From NCBI GenBank assembly GCA_035308025.1, contig DATGHL010000008.1, positions 1 through 64,000 on the forward strand: 64,000 nt of DNA. The letters run 5' to 3'. Origin of the DNA: Candidatus Binataceae bacterium. GTDB lineage: Bacteria > Desulfobacterota > Binatia > Binatales > Binataceae. Shown here in pieces: positions 8,268-17,300 of the stretch. The notes under the pieces are model-generated. The model had not been told where the DNA came from, did no database searches, and was given only the letters and a program-made list of their open reading frames with translations. Each line of letters begins with the position of its first letter. Positions within the stretch are counted from its first letter, which is position 1. A program made the position numbers and the translations under genes.

Positions 8268-9647
8268 GTGCTGCGCTCGAGGATTCTCGCCATCACTGTC
8301 GCCCTGCCCGGCGCGATCCTTTTGTGGTGCTGCGTCGCGCGAGCCCAACTCAGCTATGACAACGCTCAGGACACCGTTTTCCCGCACTCGCAAACCCTTC
8401 CGGTGTGGCTCTCCGGCCAGGGCAATTTCATCTTTCAATGGCATCCGCGCTTTCCAGCCCAATATAGCGGTCCCCACAGCTTCGAGCATGCCTCCGAGCA
8501 GGCGCTTTCCGAAGTAACCACGCTCTACACCGGCGTGCGGTTGGACCAGACTACTGAGGCCATTCTGGACCTCGAGAGCGCCGGTGGCAGCGGCCTCAGT
8601 CAGGCCCTCGGACTGGGAGGTTTTACCAATGCGGATGCGACCCGCAATCCACAGTTGGACGCGACGCCTTATCTGTCGCGGCTTTGGCTGCGCAAGGTGA
8701 TCGCGTTGAGCGACGATACTGAGACGGTTGAGCGCACGCCACTCTCGATGCTGACGACGCTACCGGTGCGCCGGCTCGATATCCACGTGGGCAAACTCGA
8801 TCTCGTCGATTTCTTCGATCTCAACAGTGTCGCGAATGATAGCCACACGGACTTTATGAACTGGACCGTGGTCAACAACGGCTCCTACGATTATGCCGCG
8901 GACACCCGTGGCTATACCTACGGAGCGATTTTCGATTACGAAGATCGCTCGTGGGGCTTTCGTTTCGGCGAGGCCTTGCTCTCAAAGCGCGCCAATGGAT
9001 TGAACCTCCAAAAGAACTTGCAGGATGCTCATTCCGAGAACTACCAAGTCGAATACCGCCCGCACCTGATCAAAGGCAGGAGCAGCGTCATTCGCCTGCT
9101 CGCCTTTACCAATTTCGCCAACATGGGCAACTACCATCAGGCGATTGATCGTTTTCTGCATCACGCAACGCCGACCCCAGAGATCAGCGCGCATCCGCGT
9201 CAGACCAAGCTCAAATACGGTTTTGGTCTCAACGCCGAGCAGGCATTCACTGACTATATTCGTGGTTTCCTTCGCGTCGGATGGAATGAAGGTCAGTATG
9301 AGTCTTTCAACTATACCGAGGTGGACGCGACCGTTGCGTTTGGCGGCGACTTAAGCGGCGCGCTCTGGAGCCGCCCGCGGGACAGGTTCGGAGTCGCTTT
9401 CGTCGGCAACGCGATCTCACGGCGGCATCAGCAGTATCTCGCCTTGGGCGGACTGGGTTTTATCCTCGGCGACGGCCGCCTGACCTACGGCCCCGAGAAG
9501 ATCATGGAGTGTTACTACAGTCTTCCCATACCGATTCACAGCGGCTTCTTCGCCGCACCCGATCTGCAGTACATCGACAATCCCGGCTACAATCGCGACC
9601 GCGGCCCGGTGATTGTGCCGGGCCTCCGCTTGCATATCGAACTCTGA
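8268..9647 (+). CDS. OprB-like carbohydrate-selective porin
   Basis: 459 residues with a GTG start. A signal peptide (about 1-27, ending RAQ) is followed by a long beta-barrel with alternating aromatic strands. QGNFIFQWHPRFPAQYSG near the N-terminus, the central LDIHVGKLDLVDFFDLNSVA and DPQ-rich loops fit the OprB/alginate-type outer-membrane family. The chain ends in IVPGLRLHIEL, a pattern typical of outer-membrane proteins. It would sit in the outer membrane and let small solutes through. It stands alone; the next gene is on the opposite strand and a MITE-like element follows. Confidence 0.75.
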   Translation: MLRSRILAITVALPGAILLWCCVARAQLSYDNAQDTVFPHSQTLPVWLSGQGNFIFQWHPRFPAQYSGPHSFEHASEQALSEVTTLYTGVRLDQTTEAILDLESAGGSGLSQALGLGGFTNADATRNPQLDATPYLSRLWLRKVIALSDDTETVERTPLSMLTTLPVRRLDIHVGKLDLVDFFDLNSVANDSHTDFMNWTVVNNGSYDYAADTRGYTYGAIFDYEDRSWGFRFGEALLSKRANGLNLQKNLQDAHSENYQVEYRPHLIKGRSSVIRLLAFTNFANMGNYHQAIDRFLHHATPTPEISAHPRQTKLKYGFGLNAEQAFTDYIRGFLRVGWNEGQYESFNYTEVDATVAFGGDLSGALWSRPRDRFGVAFVGNAISRRHQQYLALGGLGFILGDGRLTYGPEKIMECYYSLPIPIHSGFFAAPDLQYIDNPGYNRDRGPVIVPGLRLHIEL

Positions 9648-9689
9648 GTATCGCCGACCCGCCCCGAGAGCGCTCTAACTCAGCCGCGC

Positions 9690-9797
9690 TAGTGTCGTGT
9701 AACGTAAATAACTTCTAACCATACGGCTGCAAACGTCTTGTATTTGCGACCGCCCCTTCGGGATTCCGCATGTAGATAAATAGGTTACATGACACTA
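9690..9797 (+). repeat. MITE-like element, copy 1 (TAGTGTC termini)
   Basis: Left terminus TAGTGTCGTGTAACGTAAAT and right terminus, read on the complement, TAGTGTCATGTAACCTATTT form an inverted repeat around a 70-bp core with no coding capacity. Each end carries CTAG (9689-9692 and 9795-9798), compatible with a TA-type target duplication. A second element with related termini is at 41353-41563. Its right end supplies the stop codon of the SDR gene on the minus strand (TAG, complement of 9795-9797). Confidence 0.7.
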
Positions 9798-10688
9798 GAA
9801 CATCCGCGGCGGCTCGAGTCCGACGCCGAGCGTGGCCTTGAAGACCTTGAACAACTGGTCGATATCCCACGGCCCCTGATTCATCAGCACGCGGTCCGGC
9901 GCCATGTGCGTGTAGCGCGTGATCCGATAGCCTGACGCGCCAAAACACTGGCCGGTGACGTTGGCGGCTTCGTCGCTGCACAGGTAGACGATAATCGGCG
10001 GCACATTCGCTGGGTCCATCGGTGTCCCCGCGACCGACTGACTATCGCTCGGCGCATTCGGCATCCGCCCGCCCGGTATCGTGTCGGTCATTCGCGTCGC
10101 CGCTCCCGGGAAGATCGCGTTGACTGTGACGCCGTACTTTTGCATCGAATTCGCCGCGCTGTAGGTGAGCCCGAGAATGCCGGCCTTCGCCGCCGCGTAA
10201 TTCGGCTGACCCGGACTGCCCTGCGCCGAGTTCGACGAGAAATTGATAATCCGCCCGAACTTCCGCTCGCGCATGTGCGCCGTCGCCGGACGCATTGTGC
10301 AGAAGTGGCCGCGCAGATGGACCCGCACGACGGCGTCCCATTCCTCGACCGTCATGTTGAAGATCATGCGGTCGCGCAGGATGCCGGCGACATTCACCAG
10401 AATGTCGAGCTGGCCGTAGTCTTTGATCGCCTGGTTGACCAGCCCTTCGCCGCCCTCGGGCGTCGAGATGTCCAGGTGATTTGCCGCCGCAAGGCCGCCT
10501 GCAGCCGTGATCTCCTTCACTACGTCGTCGGCCGGCGATGAGGTTTCTTTCTGCCCGGCGACGGTCACCCCTAGGTCGTTGATCACCACCGTTGCGCCCT
10601 GCGACGCGAGCGCTTTTGCGACTTCGCGGCCGATCCCGCGCCCACCGCCGGTTACTGCGGCGATTTTGCCTTCAAGATGACGTGCCAT
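9795..10688 (-). CDS. Short-chain dehydrogenase/reductase, multifunctional-enzyme-like
   Basis: 297 residues from the second of two adjacent ATGs (10688), which has the better spacing to AAGGAG. TGGGRGIG binds NAD(P), NVAGI forms the nucleotide pocket, and the catalytic Ser-Tyr-Lys set lies in NFSSNSAQGSPGQPNYAAAK. The sequence resembles the 3-hydroxyacyl-CoA dehydrogenase domain of peroxisomal-type multifunctional enzymes, so a role in lipid or steroid side-chain breakdown is likely. The stop codon lies in the terminal repeat of the MITE-like element, so the C-terminus may differ from that of its relatives. Confidence 0.8.
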   Translation of the reverse strand: MARHLEGKIAAVTGGGRGIGREVAKALASQGATVVINDLGVTVAGQKETSSPADDVVKEITAAGGLAAANHLDISTPEGGEGLVNQAIKDYGQLDILVNVAGILRDRMIFNMTVEEWDAVVRVHLRGHFCTMRPATAHMRERKFGRIINFSSNSAQGSPGQPNYAAAKAGILGLTYSAANSMQKYGVTVNAIFPGAATRMTDTIPGGRMPNAPSDSQSVAGTPMDPANVPPIIVYLCSDEAANVTGQCFGASGYRITRYTHMAPDRVLMNQGPWDIDQLFKVFKATLGVGLEPPRMF

Positions 10689-10823
10689 CATGTCTCCTTC
10701 AACGGCGCCTCGCGCCTGTCCGTGGAATTGTTGTCACGCTTATAGCGCAAAAACGCTCGATCCGCCCACTCCACCGATGGCTGACGACGATTATTGCCCC
10801 GCACCGTGCGCGGATTTCCGAAA

Positions 10824-11993
10824 TTACCGAGTCACGCTGACGGCGTCAGCGGGCGAAGCGTTGTCCTGAGCTGAGCCTCCTCGATTCGGCGATCCAACGG
10901 ATGCGCGGACGGACTCAGGAGGCCAGCCGGAGGGAAATTCGGTGAGGAATCCGGCCGTGGTCAAACGGCCGATTTTGCCGGTCGGCTCAGTGAACCACAG
11001 ATTCTTGTCGGAGCCGGCAGCGATCAAGGCCGGCATCACCGAGTCGGCAAAGCGAAAGGCCGTCGCCTGGCCATCGCGTGCGACGCGGCAAACGGTGTGC
11101 GCGGCTGGAATCGTCACCCAGAGCTCACCGTCCGGCCCGGCCGCGAGCCCCATCGGCGGACCCGCCGCGGGTAGCGCGAACTCGATCATGTCGCCCGCCG
11201 GCGTCAGCCGCCCGACCTTTTGCGCGGCGACCTCGGTGAACCAGAGATTGCCGTCCGCGCTGCTAACGATCTCATTGGGTGCGCTCCCCGGATGGGGCAG
11301 CGGAAACTCCTCGAGTTGCCCGTCCAGAGAGATTCGCCCGATCCGATTGCTCGCGTTCTCCGCAAAATAGAGTTTACCGCCGCGGCCCGTCGCGATACCT
11401 GCGGGAGCGCTCGGACTCGTCAGCAAATACTCCGTCACGGTCCCAAGCGGCGTTACCCGTCCGATCCGGCCGGCAGCGTGTTCCGTAAACCAAAGATTCC
11501 CGTCCGGCCCCAGAGTGATGCCGGCCGGACCGCTGTTCTCTGTCGGCGCCAAAACGTAGGTGACCGCGCCGCTGGGGTCGATTCGACCGATTCGGTTCGA
11601 CGAGGGATCGGTGAACCAGATTGCCCCGTCCGGGCCGTTAGTCATGCGCTCGGCAATTCCACCCTCCTTGACGACCGTGAGCGTCACCGTGCCGTCCGGC
11701 GCAATTCGTCCGATTTGATTGGTCAGAAACTGACCGAACCAGATCGCCTGGTCCGGTCCCGTCGTGATCGCGAAAGGCGCTGAGCCGGCGGATGCGCCCG
11801 GCCCCGCTTGATCGTCCGAGCCGGGCGTCGGAACCGGTGTCGCGTAGCCGGCAACTCTCGGCGGATCCGGCGCGGCCAGCGCGTCGCCGACGCTGTCGGA
11901 GGAGCAGCCGCTCAGCGCGATCGCGAAGCCCAGCAAAAGCGTGATCGGCAGAGGACGCGCACGGCGCGATATCGCTTTGACCCGCAACTTCAC
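10824..11993 (-). CDS. Seven-bladed beta-propeller lipoprotein (Vgb/NHL-like)
   Basis: 389 residues. The lipoprotein signal ends LSGC (Cys30), so the protein should be anchored on the periplasmic or outer face of a membrane. Seven repeats of the form x-IWFT-x-NRIGRI-x-G-x-VT follow, for example AIWFTDPSSNRIGRIDPSG and NLWFTEHAAGRIGRVTPLG, giving a complete propeller of the streptogramin-lyase type. Such proteins are common in soil bacteria and most are not antibiotic lyases. The start is 4 bp inside the preceding gene's end, so it is co-translated with the hydrolase-like lipoprotein. Function unknown; a binding or scaffold role is likely. Confidence 0.8.
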   Translation of the reverse strand: MKLRVKAISRRARPLPITLLLGFAIALSGCSSDSVGDALAAPDPPRVAGYATPVPTPGSDDQAGPGASAGSAPFAITTGPDQAIWFGQFLTNQIGRIAPDGTVTLTVVKEGGIAERMTNGPDGAIWFTDPSSNRIGRIDPSGAVTYVLAPTENSGPAGITLGPDGNLWFTEHAAGRIGRVTPLGTVTEYLLTSPSAPAGIATGRGGKLYFAENASNRIGRISLDGQLEEFPLPHPGSAPNEIVSSADGNLWFTEVAAQKVGRLTPAGDMIEFALPAAGPPMGLAAGPDGELWVTIPAAHTVCRVARDGQATAFRFADSVMPALIAAGSDKNLWFTEPTGKIGRLTTAGFLTEFPSGWPPESVRASVGSPNRGGSAQDNASPADAVSVTR

Positions 11994-12859
11994 GAAGCCG
12001 CGTGCGGGTTCGCCGCCACCAGATTGTCGAGCAGAAAGACTCGCAACGGCCCATCGACCCGCGCGCCGAGATCGTGTGCGCCCTGCGGAAAATAATGGGT
12101 CTCGACCCGCGCGCCGCGATCCTTCAAAGCCTGCGCCAGTTGCTCGGCCTGCCCCACCGGCATCTTGCTGTCGCGCTCGCCGTGCAGAATCAATACGCTG
12201 CAGTCGAGCTTACCGGGCAGATTCTCGACCACGCTGCGCTCCTTCAGCAGCCGCTTGGACGGCCAGACCTGCCGCAGGATGCGCAGTTTGGTGCGCAGCG
12301 GCGCTTCGGGCCACAGCTTGAGCAGATCGTAGGCGCCCGATTCCAAAATCACCGCGCGCGGCCGCGCATCCGAGTCCATCAGCAGCCCGGCGGCGACGGC
12401 GCCGTCGGCCATCCCCCACACCGCGAGGCGCTGCGGATCGACGTCCGGCCGCGCCGCCAACAAATCGAGCGCGCGCCGCGCCGCACCTACCGCCTGCGGG
12501 CCGACGAAACGGCTCGGTCCCGACGATTTGCCGAAGCCCGGAATACTGATACAGGCGACTTGAATCCCGATCGCCGTAAAGCGCCGGGTGCTATCGATAC
12601 AATGGTGCGCGTCGCCGTTTTCGCCATTCAGGACGAGCAGCGCGGGAAGCCGTCCCGGTTTATCCGGCCGCGCGATAAAACCCTCGATATGATACTGATT
12701 GCTGCCGGAAACGATCTGAAACGCAAAGGGTCGAACCGCGCTCTGCGGCGCTGGTGCGGCTACCACCTTCGGCGCCCGCCGAGTGCATCCGCTGACCACC
12801 GCCGCGAGCACAATCACTAACAGGGGCGTCAGCAAGCGCCGCTTCCCGAACTCCGTCAT
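11990..12859 (-). CDS. Alpha/beta-hydrolase-fold lipoprotein lacking the serine nucleophile
   Basis: 289 residues with a lipoprotein signal ending VVSGC (Cys25). The fold is that of dienelactone-hydrolase/acyl-peptidase-like enzymes: LLVLNGENGD forms the oxyanion region, LAVWGMADGAVAAG the nucleophile elbow, LILHGERD the acid (Asp230) and FPQGAHD the His (His262). At the elbow the usual G-x-S-x-G reads G-M-A-D-G, so position 151 is Ala. The acid and base are kept, so the protein is probably a binding or inactive homologue. The stop overlaps the propeller gene by 4 bp; the pair may act together at the membrane surface. Confidence 0.8.
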   Translation of the reverse strand: MTEFGKRRLLTPLLVIVLAAVVSGCTRRAPKVVAAPAPQSAVRPFAFQIVSGSNQYHIEGFIARPDKPGRLPALLVLNGENGDAHHCIDSTRRFTAIGIQVACISIPGFGKSSGPSRFVGPQAVGAARRALDLLAARPDVDPQRLAVWGMADGAVAAGLLMDSDARPRAVILESGAYDLLKLWPEAPLRTKLRILRQVWPSKRLLKERSVVENLPGKLDCSVLILHGERDSKMPVGQAEQLAQALKDRGARVETHYFPQGAHDLGARVDGPLRVFLLDNLVAANPHAAS

Positions 12860-12980
12860 GAGCGCCTAATCTACGCTTCATGCGACCCTTTTAATATGCT
12901 GCCGGCCGATCCGTTGACCTCGCCGAGACGGCGTTGAATCGCGCACTCCTTTCGCCAATACTCGATAGCCCAGCAAAAAA

Positions 12981-12999
12981 ATGAAAAAATGAAAAAATG
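12981..12999 (+). repeat. Tandem ATG octamers before hisI
   Basis: Two ATGAAAAA units (12981-12988, 12989-12996) precede the hisI start at 12997, placing three ATGs 8 bp apart, one in each frame. The first makes a three-codon ORF whose TGA overlaps the second ATG. No Shine-Dalgarno sequence lies nearby. Slippage of one unit would change which ATG is used. Confidence 0.6.
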
Positions 13000-13413
13000 G
13001 CTAAATCTGCAGAAATTGATTTCGACAAGAGCGGCGGCGTCATCCCGGTAGTGACGCAGGACTATGCCAGTGGGCGGCTCCTAATGGTCGCCTATATGAA
13101 TCGCGAGGCCTTCGAGGAGACCGCGCGTACGGGCCGCGCCTGCTACTTCTCGCGCTCGCGCAATCGCTTATGGCGCAAGGGTGAAGAGTCCGGCAACCAT
13201 CAGACGGTGCGCGAAATCCGCCTCGACTGCGATGCCGACACCATCCTCTTGCGCGTTGATCAGCACGGCGACCAGGTCGCCTGCCACGAGGGCTTCGAGT
13301 CCTGTTTCTTCCGCCGCCTCGACGGCGACGCCTGGGTCACCGTCGATACGCGCAAAGTTGATCCCTCGAAATACGGTCCCGGCTACGGTCATCAACCCAA
13401 GGCGAGCGCCTGA
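12997..13413 (+). CDS. hisI: Phosphoribosyl-AMP cyclohydrolase
   Basis: 138 residues, the size of a stand-alone HisI. It opens the adenine ring of phosphoribosyl-AMP, step 3 of histidine synthesis, in the cytoplasm. Family motifs are YMNREAFEET, ACYFSRSRNRLWRKGEESGN and LDCDADTILLRVDQ, with zinc-binding Cys and Mg-binding Asp residues in DCDAD. The stop is 4 bp before hisG, so the two form an operon. The hisE-type pyrophosphohydrolase domain is not fused and is not nearby. The start has no clear ribosome-binding site and follows repeated ATG octamers. Confidence 0.95.
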   Translation: MAKSAEIDFDKSGGVIPVVTQDYASGRLLMVAYMNREAFEETARTGRACYFSRSRNRLWRKGEESGNHQTVREIRLDCDADTILLRVDQHGDQVACHEGFESCFFRRLDGDAWVTVDTRKVDPSKYGPGYGHQPKASA

Positions 13414-13417
13414 TCCG

Positions 13418-14320
13418 ATGCCTGACCAAAGCATTCTCAAATTCGGCATTCCCAAGGGCAGCCTCGAGGCCCAGACCCTCGAACTGATGCGCAAGTCGGG
13501 ATGGCGCATTTCAGTCGGCGAGCGCTCCTACATCCCACGCTCCGACGACCCGGCCCTGAGCTGCCGCCTGCTGCGGCCGCAGGAGATGCCCCGTTACATC
13601 GCCGATGGCACCCTCGACGCCGGCATCACAGGCAGCGACTGGATCGTCGAAAACGCCGTCGATCTCGTCCAGGTCGAGAGCTTCATCTACTCGAAGGTCT
13701 CGCTGCAGCCGACCCGCTGGGTGCTCTGCGTGCCGGAGAAATCTCCGATCCAGCGCCTCGAAGATCTCGCCGGCAAGCGCGTCGCCACCGAGATGGTCGA
13801 GTTCACGCGCCGCACGTTCGCCCAGCGTAAAGTTAAAGTAGATGTTGAATTTTCTTGGGGAGTGACCGAGGCCAAAGCCGCCGACGGCCTGGTTGACGCG
13901 GTCGTCGAAGTGACCGAAACCGGCTCGTCGCTGCGCGCCAACGGATTGCGGATCGTCGAGGAGCTATTGACCTCGACGCCGGTCCTGGTAGCGAATCAAG
14001 CGGCTTGGCTGGATGACTGGAAGCAGGCGAAGATTCGCCAAATCGCCGTGCTCTTCAAGGGCGCGCTTGACGCCGAGCGGCGCGTCGGAATCAAAATGAA
14101 CGTATCGCACGAGCACCTCGAAGCCGTGATCGCGTTACTGCCGTCGATCACTGCCCCAACGGTCTCACCGCTTTATCCCTCGCCCACCCTGAGAGGCAAG
14201 GCGTGGTGCGCGGTCGAGACCGTGATCGCCGAGCAGACCGTGCGCGAGCTTTTCCCACGACTGCTCGAAGCCGGCGCCGTCGGCATCGTCGAGTTTCCGC
14301 TCAACAAGATTATCGGCTAA
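13418..14320 (+). CDS. hisG: ATP phosphoribosyltransferase, long form
   Basis: 300 residues from ATG 13418, 4 bp after the hisI stop; the open frame extends further upstream but overlaps hisI. HisG joins ATP and PRPP in the first, feedback-controlled step of histidine synthesis. The N-terminus LKFGIPKGSLEAQTLELMRK, DAGITGSDWI and the PRPP loop EVTETGSSLRANGLRI are present. The C-terminal 75 residues (about 225-300) match the ACT-like regulatory domain of the long form, so HisZ should not be needed and histidine inhibition is expected. Confidence 0.95.
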   Translation: MPDQSILKFGIPKGSLEAQTLELMRKSGWRISVGERSYIPRSDDPALSCRLLRPQEMPRYIADGTLDAGITGSDWIVENAVDLVQVESFIYSKVSLQPTRWVLCVPEKSPIQRLEDLAGKRVATEMVEFTRRTFAQRKVKVDVEFSWGVTEAKAADGLVDAVVEVTETGSSLRANGLRIVEELLTSTPVLVANQAAWLDDWKQAKIRQIAVLFKGALDAERRVGIKMNVSHEHLEAVIALLPSITAPTVSPLYPSPTLRGKAWCAVETVIAEQTVRELFPRLLEAGAVGIVEFPLNKIIG

Positions 14321-14352
14321 CACTGATAAAGCGCATGTAACGAGCAGCTCTT

Positions 14353-14380
14353 GAGGGAAGAGGTGGTCGCCTCTTCCCTC
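14353..14380 (+). terminator. Perfect 11-bp hairpin between hisG and the cyclase gene
   Basis: GAGGGAAGAGG (14353-14363) and CCTCTTCCCTC (14370-14380) pair perfectly around the loop TGGTCG. It begins 32 bp after the hisG stop and ends 10 bp before the ATG at 14391. No T-run follows, so it may be a weak terminator for hisIG. Since it replaces the expected ribosome-binding site of the next gene, it could also control that gene's translation. Confidence 0.55.
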
Positions 14381-14390
14381 GGGTAAGCCT

Positions 14391-17300
14391 ATGCGTTGTC
14401 AAAGGTGTGGAACCGAAAGCGCGCCCGGCAAGAAGTTCTGTGCCGAGTGTGGCAGCCCGTTATCTGCTGCAGCGGCTTCAACTCAAACCGCTGCAACGGC
14501 TCTCCAGCATAGCGACTCGTCGGAGCAGCCGGACGATTCGGCGTTGCCGGAGGGGGAGCGGAAGATTGTGACGGCGCTATTCGCGGATCTCAAGGGCTCG
14601 ACCCAGTTGATGGAGGATCTCGATCCCGAGGCAGCGCACGCGATCGTCGATCCGGCCCTGCGCATCATGGCCGAGGCGGTCCAGCGCTATGGAGGCTACG
14701 TCGCGCGGACCACCGGCGACGGGATCTTTGCGCTGTTCGGCGCGCCGGCGGCCTATGAGGACCATCCGCAGCGCGCGTTGTATGCCGCGCTCCAGATGCA
14801 GCAGGAGTTACGCGCGGATGGGCAACGTCGCACCGCCAAGGGGCTGCAATCACTCGAAGCCCGCGTCGGCGTCCACACCGGTGAAGTGGTGGCGTATTCG
14901 GTCGAGACCAGCGGGAAGGTGGAGTACCGGCTGGTCGGCCATACCGCCAATCTGGCGGCGCGGCTGGAGTCGCTGGCGCCGGTCGGTTCGATCGCGACCA
15001 GCGAGTATACGCGCCAACTCTGCGAGGGCTACTTCGAGTTGCGCGAGTTGGGACCGGTCACGGTCAAAGGCCTCAGCACACCAATCGAAGTATATGAAGT
15101 GACCGGGCTCGGCCCGCTGCGATCGCATTTTCAGCTGGCGGCGCGGCGCGGGTTGACGAAGTTTGTCGGCCGTGAGCACGAGCTTGCGCAGATGCGCCGC
15201 GCGCTCGAACTCGCGATTGACGGGCAGGGGCAGATCGTCGCGGTGATGGCCGAGGCGGGGACCGGTAAGTCGCGGCTGTTCCACGAATTCAAGGCGACGA
15301 TTCGGCCGACCTGCAAAGTCCTCGAAGCCTACTCAGTCTCGCACGGCAAGGCGTCGGCGTGGCTGCCGGTGCTGGAGTTGCTGCGCGGCTATTTCGGCAT
15401 TCACGATACCGACGATGCGGCGGCGCGCCGCGCGAAGGTGGCGGCGGCCCTGTCTGCGCTGGACCCCGCACTGGAAGACACGGAGCCGTACTTGTTCGGT
15501 TTGCTCGGCCTCGTCGAGGGTCCCGATCCGATTGCCCAGATGGATCCGCAGATCAAGCGGCAGCGGACGCTCGACGCGATCAAGCGGATCGTCCTGAGAG
15601 AAAGCCTGCAACAACCGGTCGTCGTGATCTTCGAGGATCTGCACTGGATCGATGCGCAGACCCAAGCCTTGCTCGACCTGCTGGCCGACGGCATCGCCCG
15701 CGCGCGCGTCTTGCTGCTGGTGAACTACCGCCCCGAGTATCGGCACGAGTGGACCAACAAGAGCTACTATGCGCAGCTCCGACTGGATCCGCTGGGCGGC
15801 GCGGAGGGGGCCGCGATGCTGGCGGCGCTGCTGGGCGAGGGGGTCGAGCTGGATCCGCTCAAGCGGCTAATTGCGGAGCGCACCGGCGGGAATCCGTTCT
15901 TTATCGAAGAGATCGTGCAGGCACTGTTCGACGCGGGCGCGCTGACGCGCAACGGCGTAGTGAAGATGACACGCTCACTCTCGCAACTGCGCTTGCCGCC
16001 GACGGTGCAGGGGATGATCGCCGCGCGCATCGATCGGCTGGCAGCCGAGCAGAAAGAATTGTTGCAGACGCTCGCGGTGATCGGGCGGGAGTCGCCGCGG
16101 GGCCTGTTAAGACAGATCGCCTCGCTCGCAGATACTCAATTCGAGCGAACGCTCGCCGATTTGCAGGGGGATGAGTTCATTTACGAGCAGCCGACCACCA
16201 TCGATGTCGAGTACATCTTCAAGCACGCGCTGACCCAGGAGGTCGCCTACAACTCGTTGCTGATTGAACGGCGCAAGCTGCTGCATGAGCGCGTCGGCCA
16301 GGCGATCGAGGCGCTGTTCCCCAATCAATTGGAGGACCGCGTCACCGCGCTCGCGCATCACTACAGCCACAGCGACAACGCTGACAAGGCGGTCGAGTAT
16401 CTAGGGCGCGCCGGCCAGCAGGCGATGCGGCGGTCTGCGCATTTGGCGGCAATCGGCAATTTGAAGCTGGGATTGGAATTCCTGGCGACGTTGCCGGAAA
16501 CACCTGAACGGGATTGGCAGGAACTCGCATTGCAAGCCGCTCTCGGACCCTCCCTGATGGAAACCAAAGGTGATTCGACACCGGAAGTGGAGGCAGTTTG
16601 TAGCCGAGTAGCAGAACTCGGCGAGCGAATTGACGAGACTCAATATGTCTTTGGGGCGCGAGGAGGCTTGTTTCTCAATCGCATGAATAGGGGGCAATTT
16701 GAGGCCGCGCACGGAATCGCAACGCAGCTTCTCAGCCTCGCGCGGGCCTCGGACGATCCGGACAAGCTGCTCGTTGCTCATACGTTCATGGGAATAATCC
16801 TGTTCTGGACAGGTGAGCTGACAAGCGCTCACGCCCATTTCGAGCAAGCCGCTGAGCGCTTCGATCCGCCGCGGCAGCGGCGTCTTATAGCGCTCTATGG
16901 AATGGACATCGCCACGGGTTGCTCCGGGTACGCCGCGTGGCCGCTCTGGATGCTCGGCCGTCCAGACCAGGCTCTCCATAGGACCCGACGAACATTGTCG
17001 CTAGCCCAGGAACGAGGCCACTTAAGCAGTTCGGCAATGGCGCTACACCATGCGGCGTTTTGCCATGTATTCCGCAGAGAACCCCGGATTGCACGCGAAT
17101 TGTTGGAGGCCGGACTGGCGCTGGCAAACGAGCACGGATTTGGGTTCTGGACAGCGCTGGATAATATTCTGCTGGGTCGGGCGCTTGCACAATCCAGTCA
17201 GGAACCAGAAGGTATCGCGCACATGGAGGAGGGGCTCGAAGCTGCGCGCGCGAGAGGATTAGGTCTCGAACTGACCTACGGCGCGCTTGCTGAAGCGTAT

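Noticed and set aside
10824..11993. Virginiamycin B lyase (antibiotic resistance)
   Set aside because: Fold matches, but it is a lipoprotein paired with an inactive hydrolase and shows no resistance context; most such propellers are not lyases.
12002..12820. 272-codon plus-strand frame opposite the hydrolase lipoprotein
   Set aside because: Antisense shadow, Arg/Gln-rich, no domain; the minus-strand gene has signal peptide and fold motifs.
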